Assembly: GCA_024742285.1 (NCBI GenBank)
Contig: JANSYR010000013.1
Location: forward strand, 1 to 64,000
Length of the DNA: 64,000 bases
Direction: 5' to 3'
DNA from: a bacterium
GTDB lineage: Bacteria > Myxococcota_A > UBA9160 > UBA4427
This document shows, one piece after another, positions 37,216 to 46,130 of this stretch. A program made the translations under genes and the position numbers. The notes beneath the pieces were generated by a model that worked only from the letters and a program-made list of their open reading frames with translations, ran no database searches and had not been told where the DNA came from. Position 1 is the stretch's first letter; every line of letters begins with the position of its first letter.

Positions 37216-38421
37216 TCAGTCGCTCAGGCCGAGGAAGGGGAACTGGATCGTCTGGTTCAGCTCGTCCTCGTCGGTCATGTCCGCGGGAAGGTAGAGGGCC
37301 TTCTCGGCATTCGAGAGCGTCGTCTGCGCCAGGCGGTTCGCCTTGCGGCGGGTCGCCTTCCGGTGGTTCGTCAGCACCTCGGCGCTTCGGCTGAGGTCGT
37401 TCGGCGTGAACACCGGGACCTCGGCCTGGTGCGCGCGCTCCTCGCAGAGCGCCTTGAGCATCGCCGTCGTGAGCCGCTTGCCCTCGACCTTGCCGCCTCG
37501 ACCGAGGGTGCAGAGGAGGGGACCCGCGTCCTGGCCGCGCCGATCGAGCCAGTCCTCGAGGACGATCAGCTCGTCGTTCGACAGCTCGACCTTGCGGCCG
37601 CGGCCGCCGCCCTTCGGGCGGGCGGTGATCGTGCAGGCGCCGGTCTTGTTGTTGAACTTCACGCTCTCGGGCGTGAGTCCCGTGATCTCTGCGATCTTCA
37701 GTCCGCGGTAGACGAGGCAGAAGAAGACGGCGTCGCGGTAGCCCTCGGCGTTTCCGTCGGCGGCGCAGGCGGCGACCAGGGCGCGTAGCTCGCCGTCACC
37801 CAGGGTGCGTCCGCGCGGCGCGGCGGCCTTCTTGCTGGCCTTCTTCGGCTTGCTGGCGGCCTCCGGCTCCGCACCCTCCGGGAGGAAGCCGAGCTCCTCG
37901 CACTCCTCGATCACCTTCGAGAGCGTGCTGCGGATCTTCTGGACCTGCCGGGCCGGGTAACTGTCGGGGACGACGCGGTAGCCGCGGGTCTCGTCCGCTC
38001 GGCAGCGGAGCGCTTCGATTCGCGCCGGGGCGCCCTTTTCCTTCAGGATCGTGAGAGCGGCGGCGCCGTGGTAGGGGCGAACCTGTTGCCAGGGGAAGTC
38101 GACGCTGTCGCACTTGCCGCCGCTGATGACCGTGGCCAGGGTCTCGAGGGCTTCCTCGGCGGCCTTGCGGCTGTCGTCGCTCCGGAAGGTGCTCAGGTAG
38201 TTCTCGGCGGCGCGGCGGCCCTTGGCGAGTTCGACGGGATGGAGGAGGAAGTCCGCGTCGTCCTGGGGTGACAGCTCCGCGATCGGCGGAGGCGACGCTT
38301 CGAGCGGCTGCGCTTCACCCGGCTCGGGGGCGTGCCCGGAGATGAGGGCGCTGCTCGCGTCGTCGAGCTGTTCGGAGGGCGAAGTGGCTGAGGGGGCGGG
38401 GGGAGCGACTTCGACGGCCAA
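37216..38421 (-). CDS. tyrosine-recombinase-like protein lacking catalytic residues
   Basis: A 401-aa protein. The first 60 residues are Ser/Pro/Glu rich; residues 65-180 look like the helical core-binding domain of phage-type integrases; a Lys/Ala linker follows; residues 205-400 look like the catalytic domain. Box I is RDAVFFCLVYRGLKIAEITGL, with Lys242 where the catalytic Arg belongs. Box II is FTPNDLSRSAEV, with Asn341 and Ser344 replacing His and Arg. It is therefore probably not a recombinase but a DNA-binding relative. The start is TTG 38421 with GAAGGAGG 6 bp upstream. A full promoter lies upstream. No att site or cargo is seen. Confidence 0.68.
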   Translation of the reverse strand: MAVEVAPPAPSATSPSEQLDDASSALISGHAPEPGEAQPLEASPPPIAELSPQDDADFLLHPVELAKGRRAAENYLSTFRSDDSRKAAEEALETLATVISGGKCDSVDFPWQQVRPYHGAAALTILKEKGAPARIEALRCRADETRGYRVVPDSYPARQVQKIRSTLSKVIEECEELGFLPEGAEPEAASKPKKASKKAAAPRGRTLGDGELRALVAACAADGNAEGYRDAVFFCLVYRGLKIAEITGLTPESVKFNNKTGACTITARPKGGGRGRKVELSNDELIVLEDWLDRRGQDAGPLLCTLGRGGKVEGKRLTTAMLKALCEERAHQAEVPVFTPNDLSRSAEVLTNHRKATRRKANRLAQTTLSNAEKALYLPADMTDEDELNQTIQFPFLGLSD

Positions 38422-38465
38422 GGGAATCCTCCTTCGCAGGGTCAGGAAATGACCTGGGGTTCTCA

Positions 38466-38493
38466 TTTCTATAGATGTCGACACAGATGTCAA
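38466..38493 (-). promoter_or_regulatory. promoter of the recombinase-like gene
   Basis: On the minus strand a perfect TTGACA (38488-38493) is followed after 16 bp by TAGAAA (38466-38471); TATAGA at 14 bp is the alternative. The surroundings are the most AT-rich of the window, and GATGTC is repeated around the -35 site. Confidence 0.5.
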
Positions 38494-38617
38494 CTCCGAC
38501 CGGTCTTTCGAGCTGCGACTTCTCAGAAAATCCTTTGATCCTGATCACTTGGCGGTCGATCACAGAATGCCCCTGAGGGGCCGCGGACATGCGTTCACGT
38601 TCGGATGCCCTCCGGGA

Positions 38618-38623
38618 TACACT
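38618..38623 (+). promoter_or_regulatory. putative -10 element (TACACT), leaderless gene start
   Basis: TACACT lies 7 bp before ATG 38631, with TTCACG 18 bp further upstream. Transcription would begin at or next to the start codon. Confidence 0.35.
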
Positions 38624-38630
38624 CTGGTCG

Positions 38631-39452
38631 ATGCCTACGCGACCTGAATCCAGCCCGTCCGAACCCGCTCCGCTCGCCTTCTTCGAGGGATTCGCCTGGT
38701 CCGTGCCCACGGCCTTCTCGGCGGCCCTGGCGGGCTTCCGCTTCGAGCAGGGAGACGTGCTCTACCGCGAGGAAGCCGCGTATGAGGCCCAGGCGGACGC
38801 CGGGACATCGGGCGGCGCCGCACTCCAGATCCTGTTGCCGAAGCGGAGCGCGCGGACGACGCCGGCGGACGCCGAAGGGGATCGGCGAACGGCGCTCTGG
38901 GAGGCGGAGGTCGTCCTCGATTGCGTCGACCTCGCTTCCGGCGCAAGCGAGACGCGAACGGTGAGCCAGGGGAAGCTCCTCATGACCCTCTGGACCGGGG
39001 ACGAGGAATGGCTCGATCCAGCGCGGGAGGAGCCCCCGGTTCCGCTCGCCGCTCGCGGCCTCGCGACGCGGCTCGAAGAAGTCGAGGGCACGCTGGCCGG
39101 GGACTTCGACACGACGCACGGGTCGCGTTTCCTGTTCGTCGTCGACCTCGCGAGCGATGCGTCCCGCGCGAAGGCGGCCGCGATCGAGGAGGCGCTCTCG
39201 GCCCTCGGGCCCGTCGAGCGCGTCGAGCGGACGGCCGCCCGGTCGGGCGTCTCGGAGGCGGATCGCTTCCACCCGGCGCTGCGTGTGCGCGGCCTCGCGG
39301 TCGCCGGCGCGGACCCGGAGCGGGTCCAGGCCGCGCTCCGCGGTGCGCTCTACGGGGGCCGCGCGACCCCGGATCCGGATGCAGAGGACGCCGGCCCCGA
39401 CCGCTTCTCGGTCGCGCGTCACGGCCTGCTCACGTCGATCGGCGAGGACTGA
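38631..39452 (+). CDS. hypothetical protein
   Basis: A 273-aa protein I do not recognise. It has no signal peptide and no membrane helix; it is acidic and Ala/Glu rich. The part around residues 35-140 has alternating strands (EAEVVLDCVDLASGASETRTVSQGKLLMTLW) and residues 150-270 repeat an alpha/beta pattern (FLFVVDLASDASRAKAAAIEEALSALG), which suggests a two-domain fold. The start could also be ATG 38589, which has an AGGGG site; I prefer 38631 because of the promoter position. It is divergent from the recombinase-like gene, sharing a 200-bp regulatory region. Confidence 0.65.
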   Translation: MPTRPESSPSEPAPLAFFEGFAWSVPTAFSAALAGFRFEQGDVLYREEAAYEAQADAGTSGGAALQILLPKRSARTTPADAEGDRRTALWEAEVVLDCVDLASGASETRTVSQGKLLMTLWTGDEEWLDPAREEPPVPLAARGLATRLEEVEGTLAGDFDTTHGSRFLFVVDLASDASRAKAAAIEEALSALGPVERVERTAARSGVSEADRFHPALRVRGLAVAGADPERVQAALRGALYGGRATPDPDAEDAGPDRFSVARHGLLTSIGED

Positions 39453-39476
39453 TCCGGGGACGCCGCTCCCCGGGCG

Positions 39477-40187
39477 CTACTCGATCACGATCGTCGCGCG
39501 CTCGAGGGTGATCGGTCGCTGGGGGCGACCGGGATCCCGGGCGGCGCCGAGGGACTCGATCTTCGCGAGGGTGGCCAGGCTGTCCGGGTCCTCAATTCGG
39601 CCGAAGACGGTGTGGCGCCCGTCCAGATCGGGCGTCGCGCGGAAGGTCAGGAAGAACTGGCTGCCGTCGGTTCGCGGTCCGGCGTTCGCCATCGAGAGCG
39701 TGCCGCGCCGGCTGTGCGTCTCCGCGTCGGGACCGAACTCGCCTTCGTACTGGAAACCGGGGCCACCGGTCCCGTTGCCCTTGGGATCGCCGCCCTGGGC
39801 CATGAAGCCCTGGATCACGCGGTGAAAGAGGGTTCCGTCGTAGAAGCCGAGCCGGGTGAGGTAGAGCGTCGTGCCGACGTGCTTCGGTGCGGACTCGTGG
39901 AAGAGTCGGATCTTCATCTCGCCCTGGTTGGTCTTGAGCTTCCAGACGTAGGTCTTGTCCGGTGCGAACTCGACCCGCGGCGGCTTCGCGACCCGGGTCT
40001 TCCAGCCGCTTCGCTTGCGGTCGACCGGGTTGGAGAGAATAAACTCGTCGAGGGCCGCCATGGCGGGGTCGCTCGGGCGCTCCTGGTCGGCGCGGGCGCC
40101 CTGCTCGGAACAGCCGAAGACGAGGACGAGGGTGAGGAGGCCGAGCAAGGCGCGGAAGGCGCGCGGGGCACCGGCGCGAAACGACAT
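39477..40187 (-). CDS. peptidyl-prolyl cis-trans isomerase, cyclophilin-type lipoprotein
   Basis: A 236-aa protein with a lipoprotein signal peptide (LLTLVLVFGC, lipid-modified Cys26) and a cyclophilin domain from about residue 80. Active-site segments FHRVIQGFMAQGGDP and DGSQFFLTF contain the Arg, Phe, Gln and catalytic surface of the family. It should assist proline isomerisation during protein folding at the periplasmic face of a membrane. Convergent with the upstream hypothetical gene. Confidence 0.93.
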   Translation of the reverse strand: MSFRAGAPRAFRALLGLLTLVLVFGCSEQGARADQERPSDPAMAALDEFILSNPVDRKRSGWKTRVAKPPRVEFAPDKTYVWKLKTNQGEMKIRLFHESAPKHVGTTLYLTRLGFYDGTLFHRVIQGFMAQGGDPKGNGTGGPGFQYEGEFGPDAETHSRRGTLSMANAGPRTDGSQFFLTFRATPDLDGRHTVFGRIEDPDSLATLAKIESLGAARDPGRPQRPITLERATIVIE

Positions 40188-40251
40188 GGATCTCTCCTGT
40201 GACGAGGCGGGAGGGGGCGGCCGCGTAACGTACGGCGTTCAGGGCGAAGCG

Positions 40252-40980
40252 CTAACGCTTCCGACAGAGCCCGAGCGCCCGGAGTTCCTTCGCCGCTTCC
40301 CCGGCCCAGCCGCGATTCGCCTTGGGGGACGCGGGGCTCGGGTGGAGCACGCGCCCGATCTCGAGTTCGCGCCCGCCCAGGACCTCGCGCGCCCGGTTCT
40401 CCGCGAAGGCCCCGATTCCGACGATCCATTCCGGCTCCAGGATGTCGACGAGTCGGTGGAGGTGATCGTCGCACGCTTCGTAGAGGCGTTCGCGCTCTGC
40501 TGGCGCGAGCTTGTCGGGGGTCCGGTTCTTTCCCGAGGCCTCCATGAAGACCAGCGGGCAGTAGTTGGCGATGTAGTGGTCCCGGAAGAAGGCCTCGGGG
40601 CGACCCCAGTGATCGCCGATCGCGCCCCAGACGCGCGCGCCGCTCACCTCGCTCCGCGTGCAGGCGAAGCCGTCCACCGGTCGTTTCGGGTGCTCGTCCG
40701 CCGGACGATCGATCTTCTCCTCGATCCCCATCCAGTCCCGGACGGACGCGATCTCGCCGAAGGGAACGCCGGTCTGGGTCATGCCGTAGGGGCCCGGGTT
40801 CATACCGAGGAAGATCACCCGCTTGCGACCGTCCCCGAAGCGACGGACGTAGCGGCGGTGGCCTCGCGCGGCGTGGACCAGGGGGTTGTAGACGTGGGTG
40901 ACCGGCGCCCGGAACCGCATCGCGTCCACGGCGTCACACAGGCGTCGCGTCGCGCGCATCACTCGGTCGGCGTGGCCCAA
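40252..40980 (-). CDS. SMUG1-type uracil-DNA glycosylase
   Basis: A 242-aa member of the uracil-DNA glycosylase superfamily. Motif 1 GMNPGPYGMTQTGVPFGE (59-76) is that of SMUG1, which is rare in bacteria but known in some, such as Geobacter. Motif 2 is HPSPASP beginning at His213. It removes uracil and oxidised pyrimidines from DNA. A TTG start at 40980 is used because GGAGGG lies 5 bp upstream; ATG 40959 would lose seven residues. The insertion loop that lets SMUG1 wedge into DNA is expected near the second motif. Confidence 0.9.
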   Translation of the reverse strand: MGHADRVMRATRRLCDAVDAMRFRAPVTHVYNPLVHAARGHRRYVRRFGDGRKRVIFLGMNPGPYGMTQTGVPFGEIASVRDWMGIEEKIDRPADEHPKRPVDGFACTRSEVSGARVWGAIGDHWGRPEAFFRDHYIANYCPLVFMEASGKNRTPDKLAPAERERLYEACDDHLHRLVDILEPEWIVGIGAFAENRAREVLGGRELEIGRVLHPSPASPKANRGWAGEAAKELRALGLCRKR

Positions 40981-41064
40981 GGGGACCCTCCAGCGGCGTG
41001 GGGAGGCGAGGCGACGCCTCCGCGGGAATTCCAGGCGGGCCGCTCACGGCGGCGGCGCGCGCAG

Positions 41065-41070
41065 TGTAGA
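41065..41070 (+). promoter_or_regulatory. putative -10 element (TAGACT)
   Basis: TAGACT lies 94 bp before the start of the coiled-coil protein gene and belongs to the TAnnCT pattern seen elsewhere in this window. Confidence 0.3.
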
Positions 41071-41163
41071 CTGGCCGCGGTGTGACGCGAGGGGGAGGGA
41101 TCCACTCGGCGTCCGCCGCACCCGCTCGACGAGGCACGGCGCTGGACGGGATCGGAGGAATCG

Positions 41164-41856
41164 ATGGACACCGGCTTCTCGCCTGCGCTGCTCGCTCTGC
41201 TGGGTGTCGCAGTCATCGCCGCGATGGCACTCGCGCTGCTCTGGCGCCGCGCGGAGGCGCGCGGCGTCGCCCAGGAAGAAGCGCTCGAGGGGCTCCGCAG
41301 CGAGCGCGAATCGCTGACCGCTGCCCTCAGTCGGGAGCGTCGGGCCCGCGCGGAGCAGGGCGAGGAACTCGCGACGTTGCGCAAGCGCGTCGACAAGGCG
41401 AAGAAGCGAAGCGCTCGCGCCGAGAAGGGCGCTGGTGATCTTCCGCTCGGGACGGCCTCCCGGATCGCGGATCTCGAGGCCCAGATCGAGCGCGTCGAAC
41501 GGGAGCGCGACCGGAGTCGCGCGGAACGGGAGCAGCTCGCGGCCCAGGTCGGGAATCTCGAGGCGCGGCTCGAGGTCGCCCGACGCCCGGCCCAGCCTGC
41601 GGCGCCGGCCGCGGCACCCGATGCGGAACGCGAAGAGGGCCGCCTCGCGGAAGCGGTCGAGCAGGTCGACAAGCTCGAGAACCAGCTCGAGCTCGCGAAG
41701 CAGAGCGAGGTCCGGATGCGCCGCCGCATGGCCACCCAGGAGCAGCTCTACGCCTCGATCCGCGCCGAACTCGACGTGAAGAAGGATCGGCTGCGCGCCC
41801 AGGAAGAGAAGATCCAGCGCCTCGAAGCGCTCTCCGCCGCCGTTCGAAGCGACTGA
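41164..41856 (+). CDS. membrane-anchored coiled-coil protein
   Basis: A 230-aa hypothetical protein. One N-terminal transmembrane helix (LLALLGVAVIAAMALALLW) is followed by about 190 residues of heptad-rich coiled coil, broken by a short Pro/Ala linker near residue 145. It has no enzymatic motif. Such proteins often form scaffolds in division or envelope assembly, but nothing in the neighbourhood shows the role. It is convergent with serC. Confidence 0.75.
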   Translation: MDTGFSPALLALLGVAVIAAMALALLWRRAEARGVAQEEALEGLRSERESLTAALSRERRARAEQGEELATLRKRVDKAKKRSARAEKGAGDLPLGTASRIADLEAQIERVERERDRSRAEREQLAAQVGNLEARLEVARRPAQPAAPAAAPDAEREEGRLAEAVEQVDKLENQLELAKQSEVRMRRRMATQEQLYASIRAELDVKKDRLRAQEEKIQRLEALSAAVRSD

Positions 41857-41865
41857 ATTCCCGGC

Positions 41866-43017
41866 TCAGCCCTGCTTGGCTGCTTGCCACGCCCAATCGA
41901 GCCAGGGGAGGAGGGCTTCGAGATCGGCGGTGTCGACGGTCGCGCCGCCCCAGACGCGGAAGCCGGTCGGCGCATCACGGTACGAGCCGATGTCGTAGGC
42001 CACGCCTTCCTCGTCGAGGCGCTGGGCGGCCGCCTTGACGGTCTTCGCGACCTCGTCGGCGTCGCGGTCGGCGGCCCAGGGGTCGACGATCTTCAAGCAG
42101 ATCGAAGTGCAGGAGCGCGTCGCCGGATCGTCACAGAGGAAGTCGACCCAGCTCGAGCCCTCGACCCACCGCGTCACGGCCGCGAGGTTCGCCTCCGCGC
42201 GGCCGAGCAGGCCCTCGAGGCCCCCGATCGACTCCGCCCAGCGCAGGCCGTCGAGCGCGTCTTCGACGCAGAGCATCGACGGCGTGTTGATCGTCGAGCC
42301 CTCGAAGATCGAGCCGTTCAGCTTTCCGTTCTTGGTCAGCCGGAAGACCTTGGGCATCGGCCACGGCGGCGTGTACGACTCGAGGCGCGCCACCGCGCGC
42401 GGCGAGAGGGCAAGCATGCCGTGGGCCGCCTCGCCGCCGAGGACCTTCTGCCAGGACCACGTCACCACGTCGAGCTTTTCCCAGGCGAGGTCCATCGCGA
42501 AGGCCGCGCTGGTCGCGTCGCAGATCGTGAGGCCCTCGCGGTCCGCGGGAATCCAGTCGCCGTTCGGGACACGCACACCGGAGGTCGTGCCGTTCCAGGT
42601 GAAGACCACGTCGCGGGAGAAGTCGACGGCCGAGAGATCCGGGAGCGCTCCGTAGTCCGCCTCGAGCTTGCGGACGTCCTCGAGCTTCAGCTGCTTGACG
42701 ACGTCGGTCACCCAGCCGGAGCCGAAGCTCTCCCAGGCGAGCAGGTCGACACCGCGCGCGCCGAGCAGGGACCACAGGGCCATCTCGACCGCGCCGGTAT
42801 CCGAGCCGGGGACGAGGCCGAGCTTCCAGTCCGCGGGCATGCCGAGGATCGCGCGGCTGCGATCCGACACCTCCTGGATCCGCGCCTTGGCGGGGGCGGC
42901 GCGGTGGGACCGACCGGTCATCGCGTGGGCCAGGCCTTCGACGGACCAGCCGGGGCGCTTGGCGCAGGGCCCGGAAGAGAAGTGAGGGCGGGCGGGGCGG
43001 GTCGCGGGAGCGGCCAT
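41866..43017 (-). CDS. serC: phosphoserine aminotransferase
   Basis: A 383-aa class V aminotransferase of the second SerC subgroup (seen in alphaproteobacteria and others). Residues include [14 protein letters not shown] at the start, [30 protein letters not shown] and the PLP-binding Lys191 in SWQKVLGGE. It converts 3-phosphohydroxypyruvate and glutamate to phosphoserine and 2-oxoglutarate, for serine and possibly pyridoxal synthesis. No serA or serB lies nearby. Confidence 0.93.
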   Translation of the reverse strand: MAAPATRPARPHFSSGPCAKRPGWSVEGLAHAMTGRSHRAAPAKARIQEVSDRSRAILGMPADWKLGLVPGSDTGAVEMALWSLLGARGVDLLAWESFGSGWVTDVVKQLKLEDVRKLEADYGALPDLSAVDFSRDVVFTWNGTTSGVRVPNGDWIPADREGLTICDATSAAFAMDLAWEKLDVVTWSWQKVLGGEAAHGMLALSPRAVARLESYTPPWPMPKVFRLTKNGKLNGSIFEGSTINTPSMLCVEDALDGLRWAESIGGLEGLLGRAEANLAAVTRWVEGSSWVDFLCDDPATRSCTSICLKIVDPWAADRDADEVAKTVKAAAQRLDEEGVAYDIGSYRDAPTGFRVWGGATVDTADLEALLPWLDWAWQAAKQG

Positions 43018-43178
43018 CGTTTCGGTGTCCTCGTGTGGCGGGTCGCCCTGGATGGGCCGATCGGGGGGCGCCGCAGTCTATCGGCGACCCGTGCGGGCGG
43101 CCACGGCGCTGCAACGAAGCGTCGCAGGGCGCCGAGGCCCGTTCGGTCGCTCCCCCGGATGCGGTAGGTTCGTCGGCC

Positions 43179-44135
43179 ATGTCGAACGACGACCCTCAGG
43201 CCGACCGCCCGGACGCCGCCGCCGTCCGTGCGTTTCTCGACGAGCTCCAGGACCGGATCTGCGAGGGCCTCGAAGACCTCGACGGCGACGCGAAGTTCCT
43301 GCGTGAAGAGATTCCGCGCCCGGGCGGCGGAGTCTCTCGCCCCCGCGTGCTCGAGGGCGGCCCGGTCTTCGAGAAGGCGGCGGTGCAGTTCACGCACACC
43401 CACGGCAACCAGATGCCCCCGGCGGCCACCCAGCGGCGACCGGAACTGGCTGGACGGACCTACGAGGCGATCTCGGTCTCGTTGATCGTCCACCCACGCA
43501 ATCCCTATGTCCCGACCTGCCACGCGAACTACCGCTTCTTCATCGCCCACGATCCCGAGGGCCTGGAGCCGGTCTGGTGGTTCGGCGGCGGCTTCGACTG
43601 CACGCCGTACTACGGCTTCGAAGCGGACGCGATCCACTGGCACCGCACCGCGCGCGACGCCTGCGCGCCCCACGGCGACGACCTCTACCCGCGCTTCAAG
43701 GCGGCCTGCGACGACTACTTCTTCTTGCCCCATCGCGACGAGCCGCGGGGGATCGGCGGCCTCTTCTACGACGACTTCGACGAGGGCGGCTGGGCGCACG
43801 CCTTCGCGTTCTGGAAGGACAGCGCGGATGCCTTCCTGCTCGCGTATCGACCGATCGTCGAGCGCCGGCGCGACACGCCCTGGGGCGAGCGGGAGCGCGC
43901 GTTCCAGCTCTATCGGCGAGGCCGGTACGTGGAGTTCAATCTGCTGCAGGACCGCGGGACCCGCTTCGGCCTCGAAGCCGGCGCGCGGACCGAGTCCGTC
44001 CTGGCGTCGCTTCCGCCCGAGGTGGCGTGGCGCTACGACTGGCGTCCGGAAGACGGCACGCCCGAGGCCCGGCTGCATGCCGACTTCCTGCGCCCTCGTG
44101 ATTGGGCCGACGAGGCGCTCCCCGAAGACGCCTGA
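43179..44135 (+). CDS. hemF: oxygen-dependent coproporphyrinogen III oxidase
   Basis: A 318-aa HemF enzyme, close to the usual 300-320 aa. Characteristic segments are [47 protein letters not shown] and [15 protein letters not shown]. It decarboxylates coproporphyrinogen III to protoporphyrinogen IX using oxygen, so the host lives at least partly aerobically. The ATG at 43179 is preceded by TAGGTT, so the mRNA leader is short. The long frame upstream overlaps the divergent serC promoter and is not coding. Confidence 0.96.
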   Translation: MSNDDPQADRPDAAAVRAFLDELQDRICEGLEDLDGDAKFLREEIPRPGGGVSRPRVLEGGPVFEKAAVQFTHTHGNQMPPAATQRRPELAGRTYEAISVSLIVHPRNPYVPTCHANYRFFIAHDPEGLEPVWWFGGGFDCTPYYGFEADAIHWHRTARDACAPHGDDLYPRFKAACDDYFFLPHRDEPRGIGGLFYDDFDEGGWAHAFAFWKDSADAFLLAYRPIVERRRDTPWGERERAFQLYRRGRYVEFNLLQDRGTRFGLEAGARTESVLASLPPEVAWRYDWRPEDGTPEARLHADFLRPRDWADEALPEDA

Positions 44136-44178
44136 GCTCGTGTCGGCGCCCGCGCGCCGCCGTCGCGTGGGGATCTGT

Positions 44179-44184
44179 TAGAGT
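44179..44184 (+). promoter_or_regulatory. putative -10 element (TAGAGT) of the kshB-like gene
   Basis: TAGAGT lies about 92 bp before the start codon, giving a leader with a GAGGAGAG ribosome site. No KstR-type palindrome was found in this leader. Confidence 0.3.
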
Positions 44185-44275
44185 CCGTCCCGCTCTGGCC
44201 CCGCCCGCGCCCGTGGCGGTGCGTCACGCAGCCCCGCGCCGCGCACTGGCCGGTTTTCGAGGAGAGATTCAGTCG

Positions 44276-45352
44276 ATGTCATCCGTGGACACAGCCGTTT
44301 CTGATCAGGCCGCCGGCGCCGGTGTCGAGTCCAGTGGACCCTATTTCAACCTCCGCGTCGCCGACGTGATCGAGGAGACCCACGACAGCAAGTCGATCGT
44401 GCTCGACGTTCCCCCGGAACTCGCCGATCGCTTCGCCTACGCGTCGGGTCAGTTCCTGAGTTTTCGCGTCGAGGTCGACGGTCAGCGCCTCGTGCGCTGC
44501 TACTCCCTCGCGAGCGCGCCCGGTCTCGACGCGGCCCACAAGGTCACCGTCAAGCGCGTGGTGGAGGGTCGCGCCTCCAACTGGATGAACGACGCGGTCT
44601 CGGCCGGGGACACCCTCGAGGTCATGCCCCCCAATGGCGTGTTCGTACTGAAGGAGCGGGAGACCCCGATCGTCCTCTTCAGCGGCGGCTCGGGGATCAC
44701 GCCCTGCATCTCGATCCTGAAGACCGCGCTCGCGACGACCTCGCGGCCGATCAAGCTCCTCTACGCCAATCGCGACGACCGCTCGATCATCTTCAAGGAC
44801 GAGCTGGCGACGCTCCTCGCCGAGAACGAGGACCGGCTCGAGATCACCCATCGCCTCGACGACGTCCACGGCTTCGTCGACGCAGCGCTGGTCGTCCAGG
44901 AGATCGGTCCCCGGACCGGCGCCGACTTCTACATCTGTGGCCCCGGTCCCTTCATGGACGTGGTCGAGGCGGGACTCGCGAGCCTCGACATCCCGGCCGA
45001 CCAGATCCACATCGAGCGCTTCGAGTCGCCCGACACCCCCGGTGCCGAGGCGGCCGCGGCGGTCGAGACCAGCGGCGACCTCGTCGTGACGGTCTCTCTC
45101 GACGGCAAGGAGACGGACATCACCCTCGGCGAGGGGGAGACGATCCTGGCGGCGGCGCGCCGCGAGGGCCTCGAACCGCCCTTCGCCTGCGAAGAGGCCT
45201 ACTGCGGCTGCTGCATGGCGAAGGTCACGGCAGGCGACGTCGAGATGAAGATGAACGACGGTGGCATCGACCAGCGCCAGATCGACGAGGGCTGGGTGCT
45301 CACCTGCCAGGCGGTCGTGAAGGGCAAGGTCCGGATCGAGTACCCGGACTAG
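44276..45352 (+). CDS. kshB: KshB-like 3-ketosteroid 9-alpha-hydroxylase reductase
   Basis: A 358-aa ferredoxin-reductase with the same length as M. tuberculosis KshB (Rv3571). Order of domains: FAD domain with RCYSLASAPG, NAD domain with GSGITP and ICGPGPFMD, and a C-terminal plant-type [2Fe-2S] domain with Cys305, Cys310, Cys313 and Cys344. KshB passes electrons from NADH to KshA, which hydroxylates C9 and breaks the B ring after KstD acts. The segments LLYANRDDRSIIF and ICGPGPFM match KshB particularly well. KshA is not in the window. A PaaE-type or general aromatic-ring oxygenase reductase is the alternative. Confidence 0.78.
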   Translation: MSSVDTAVSDQAAGAGVESSGPYFNLRVADVIEETHDSKSIVLDVPPELADRFAYASGQFLSFRVEVDGQRLVRCYSLASAPGLDAAHKVTVKRVVEGRASNWMNDAVSAGDTLEVMPPNGVFVLKERETPIVLFSGGSGITPCISILKTALATTSRPIKLLYANRDDRSIIFKDELATLLAENEDRLEITHRLDDVHGFVDAALVVQEIGPRTGADFYICGPGPFMDVVEAGLASLDIPADQIHIERFESPDTPGAEAAAAVETSGDLVVTVSLDGKETDITLGEGETILAAARREGLEPPFACEEAYCGCCMAKVTAGDVEMKMNDGGIDQRQIDEGWVLTCQAVVKGKVRIEYPD

Positions 45353-45357
45353 ACCTT

Positions 45358-45427
45358 CGCCTGCGGGCGCTCGGCGAGCGGGACCTTCGCCTGCGGGCGT
45401 CTCATCCTTCGCCTGCGGGCGCTCGGC
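45358..45427. repeat. three copies of inverted GCGCCCGCAGGCG-type repeat
   Basis: CGCCTGCGGGCG occurs at 45358, 45388 and 45410, twice followed by CTCGGC, as the reverse complement of the units at 5.6 and 9.7 kb. It lies directly after the kshB-like gene and before the HAD gene. Confidence 0.75.
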
Positions 45428-45469
45428 GAGTCTGTCGCCGGTCCGGAGGCCCGCGCTCGAGGCGGCCGG

Positions 45470-46120
45470 CTAGATCGTCCGGAAGGAAAGGCCGACGAGG
45501 GGGGCGAGCTCGCCCAGGGCCTGCTCCGGGGTCTCGACCTTGATCGTCGCCATGCCCATAGCGCGCGGCGGCTTCAGGTTCGGGCCGATGTCGTCGAGGA
45601 AGATCATCTCGTGGGGCCGCTTGCCCATGCGGTCGCAGGCGAGCTCGTAGATCCGCGGGTCGGGCTTGCGGAGACCTTCGACGCTCGACTCGATGAAGAC
45701 GTCGAAGAGCGCCTTGAGGGCACGGGTCCCGTCGTTCTGTTGCGGGCGTTCGTCGTCCCCGGTGTGGGCCCAGTTGTTCGTGAGCGCGCCGACCCGGAAG
45801 TCGGCCTCGCGGAGCAGGCGGATGGCTTCGAGCATCATCGGGCGCGGCTCCGAAGAGGCGGCCATGCGCCCCATCATCTCGCGGGCATCCATTTCGATCC
45901 CGGCGGCGAGACAATCCGCTTCGAAGGCCGGGTAGAACGCCTCCATCTCGAGCTCGCCGCGCTCGAGGCGGGACCAGGCGCCCGTCGGCGCGGTGTCCGC
46001 GGCCACGCGATTGATGGCGTTGCGGTCGAGGCCGAGCTCGGCCTCGTAGTCGCGGATTGCATGGAGCGGCGATCCGAGTACGACGCCACCGAGGTCGAAG
46101 AGGACGGCGGATCTTCTCAT
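45470..46120 (-). CDS. HAD-family hydrolase, epoxide hydrolase N-domain-like
   Basis: A 216-aa HAD protein. Motif I is LFDLGGVVLG with nucleophile Asp9; the second residue of the usual DxD is Gly-type, as in the phosphatase domain of soluble epoxide hydrolase and ACAD10. Motif II is ALTNNW, motif III GLRKPDPRIY and motif IV FLDDIGPN. It is likely a phosphatase of a small organic phosphate; substrate unknown. Convergent with kshB, it may be fortuitous in position. Confidence 0.85.
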   Translation of the reverse strand: MRRSAVLFDLGGVVLGSPLHAIRDYEAELGLDRNAINRVAADTAPTGAWSRLERGELEMEAFYPAFEADCLAAGIEMDAREMMGRMAASSEPRPMMLEAIRLLREADFRVGALTNNWAHTGDDERPQQNDGTRALKALFDVFIESSVEGLRKPDPRIYELACDRMGKRPHEMIFLDDIGPNLKPPRAMGMATIKVETPEQALGELAPLVGLSFRTI

Positions 46121-46130
46121 GACCGGCAGC

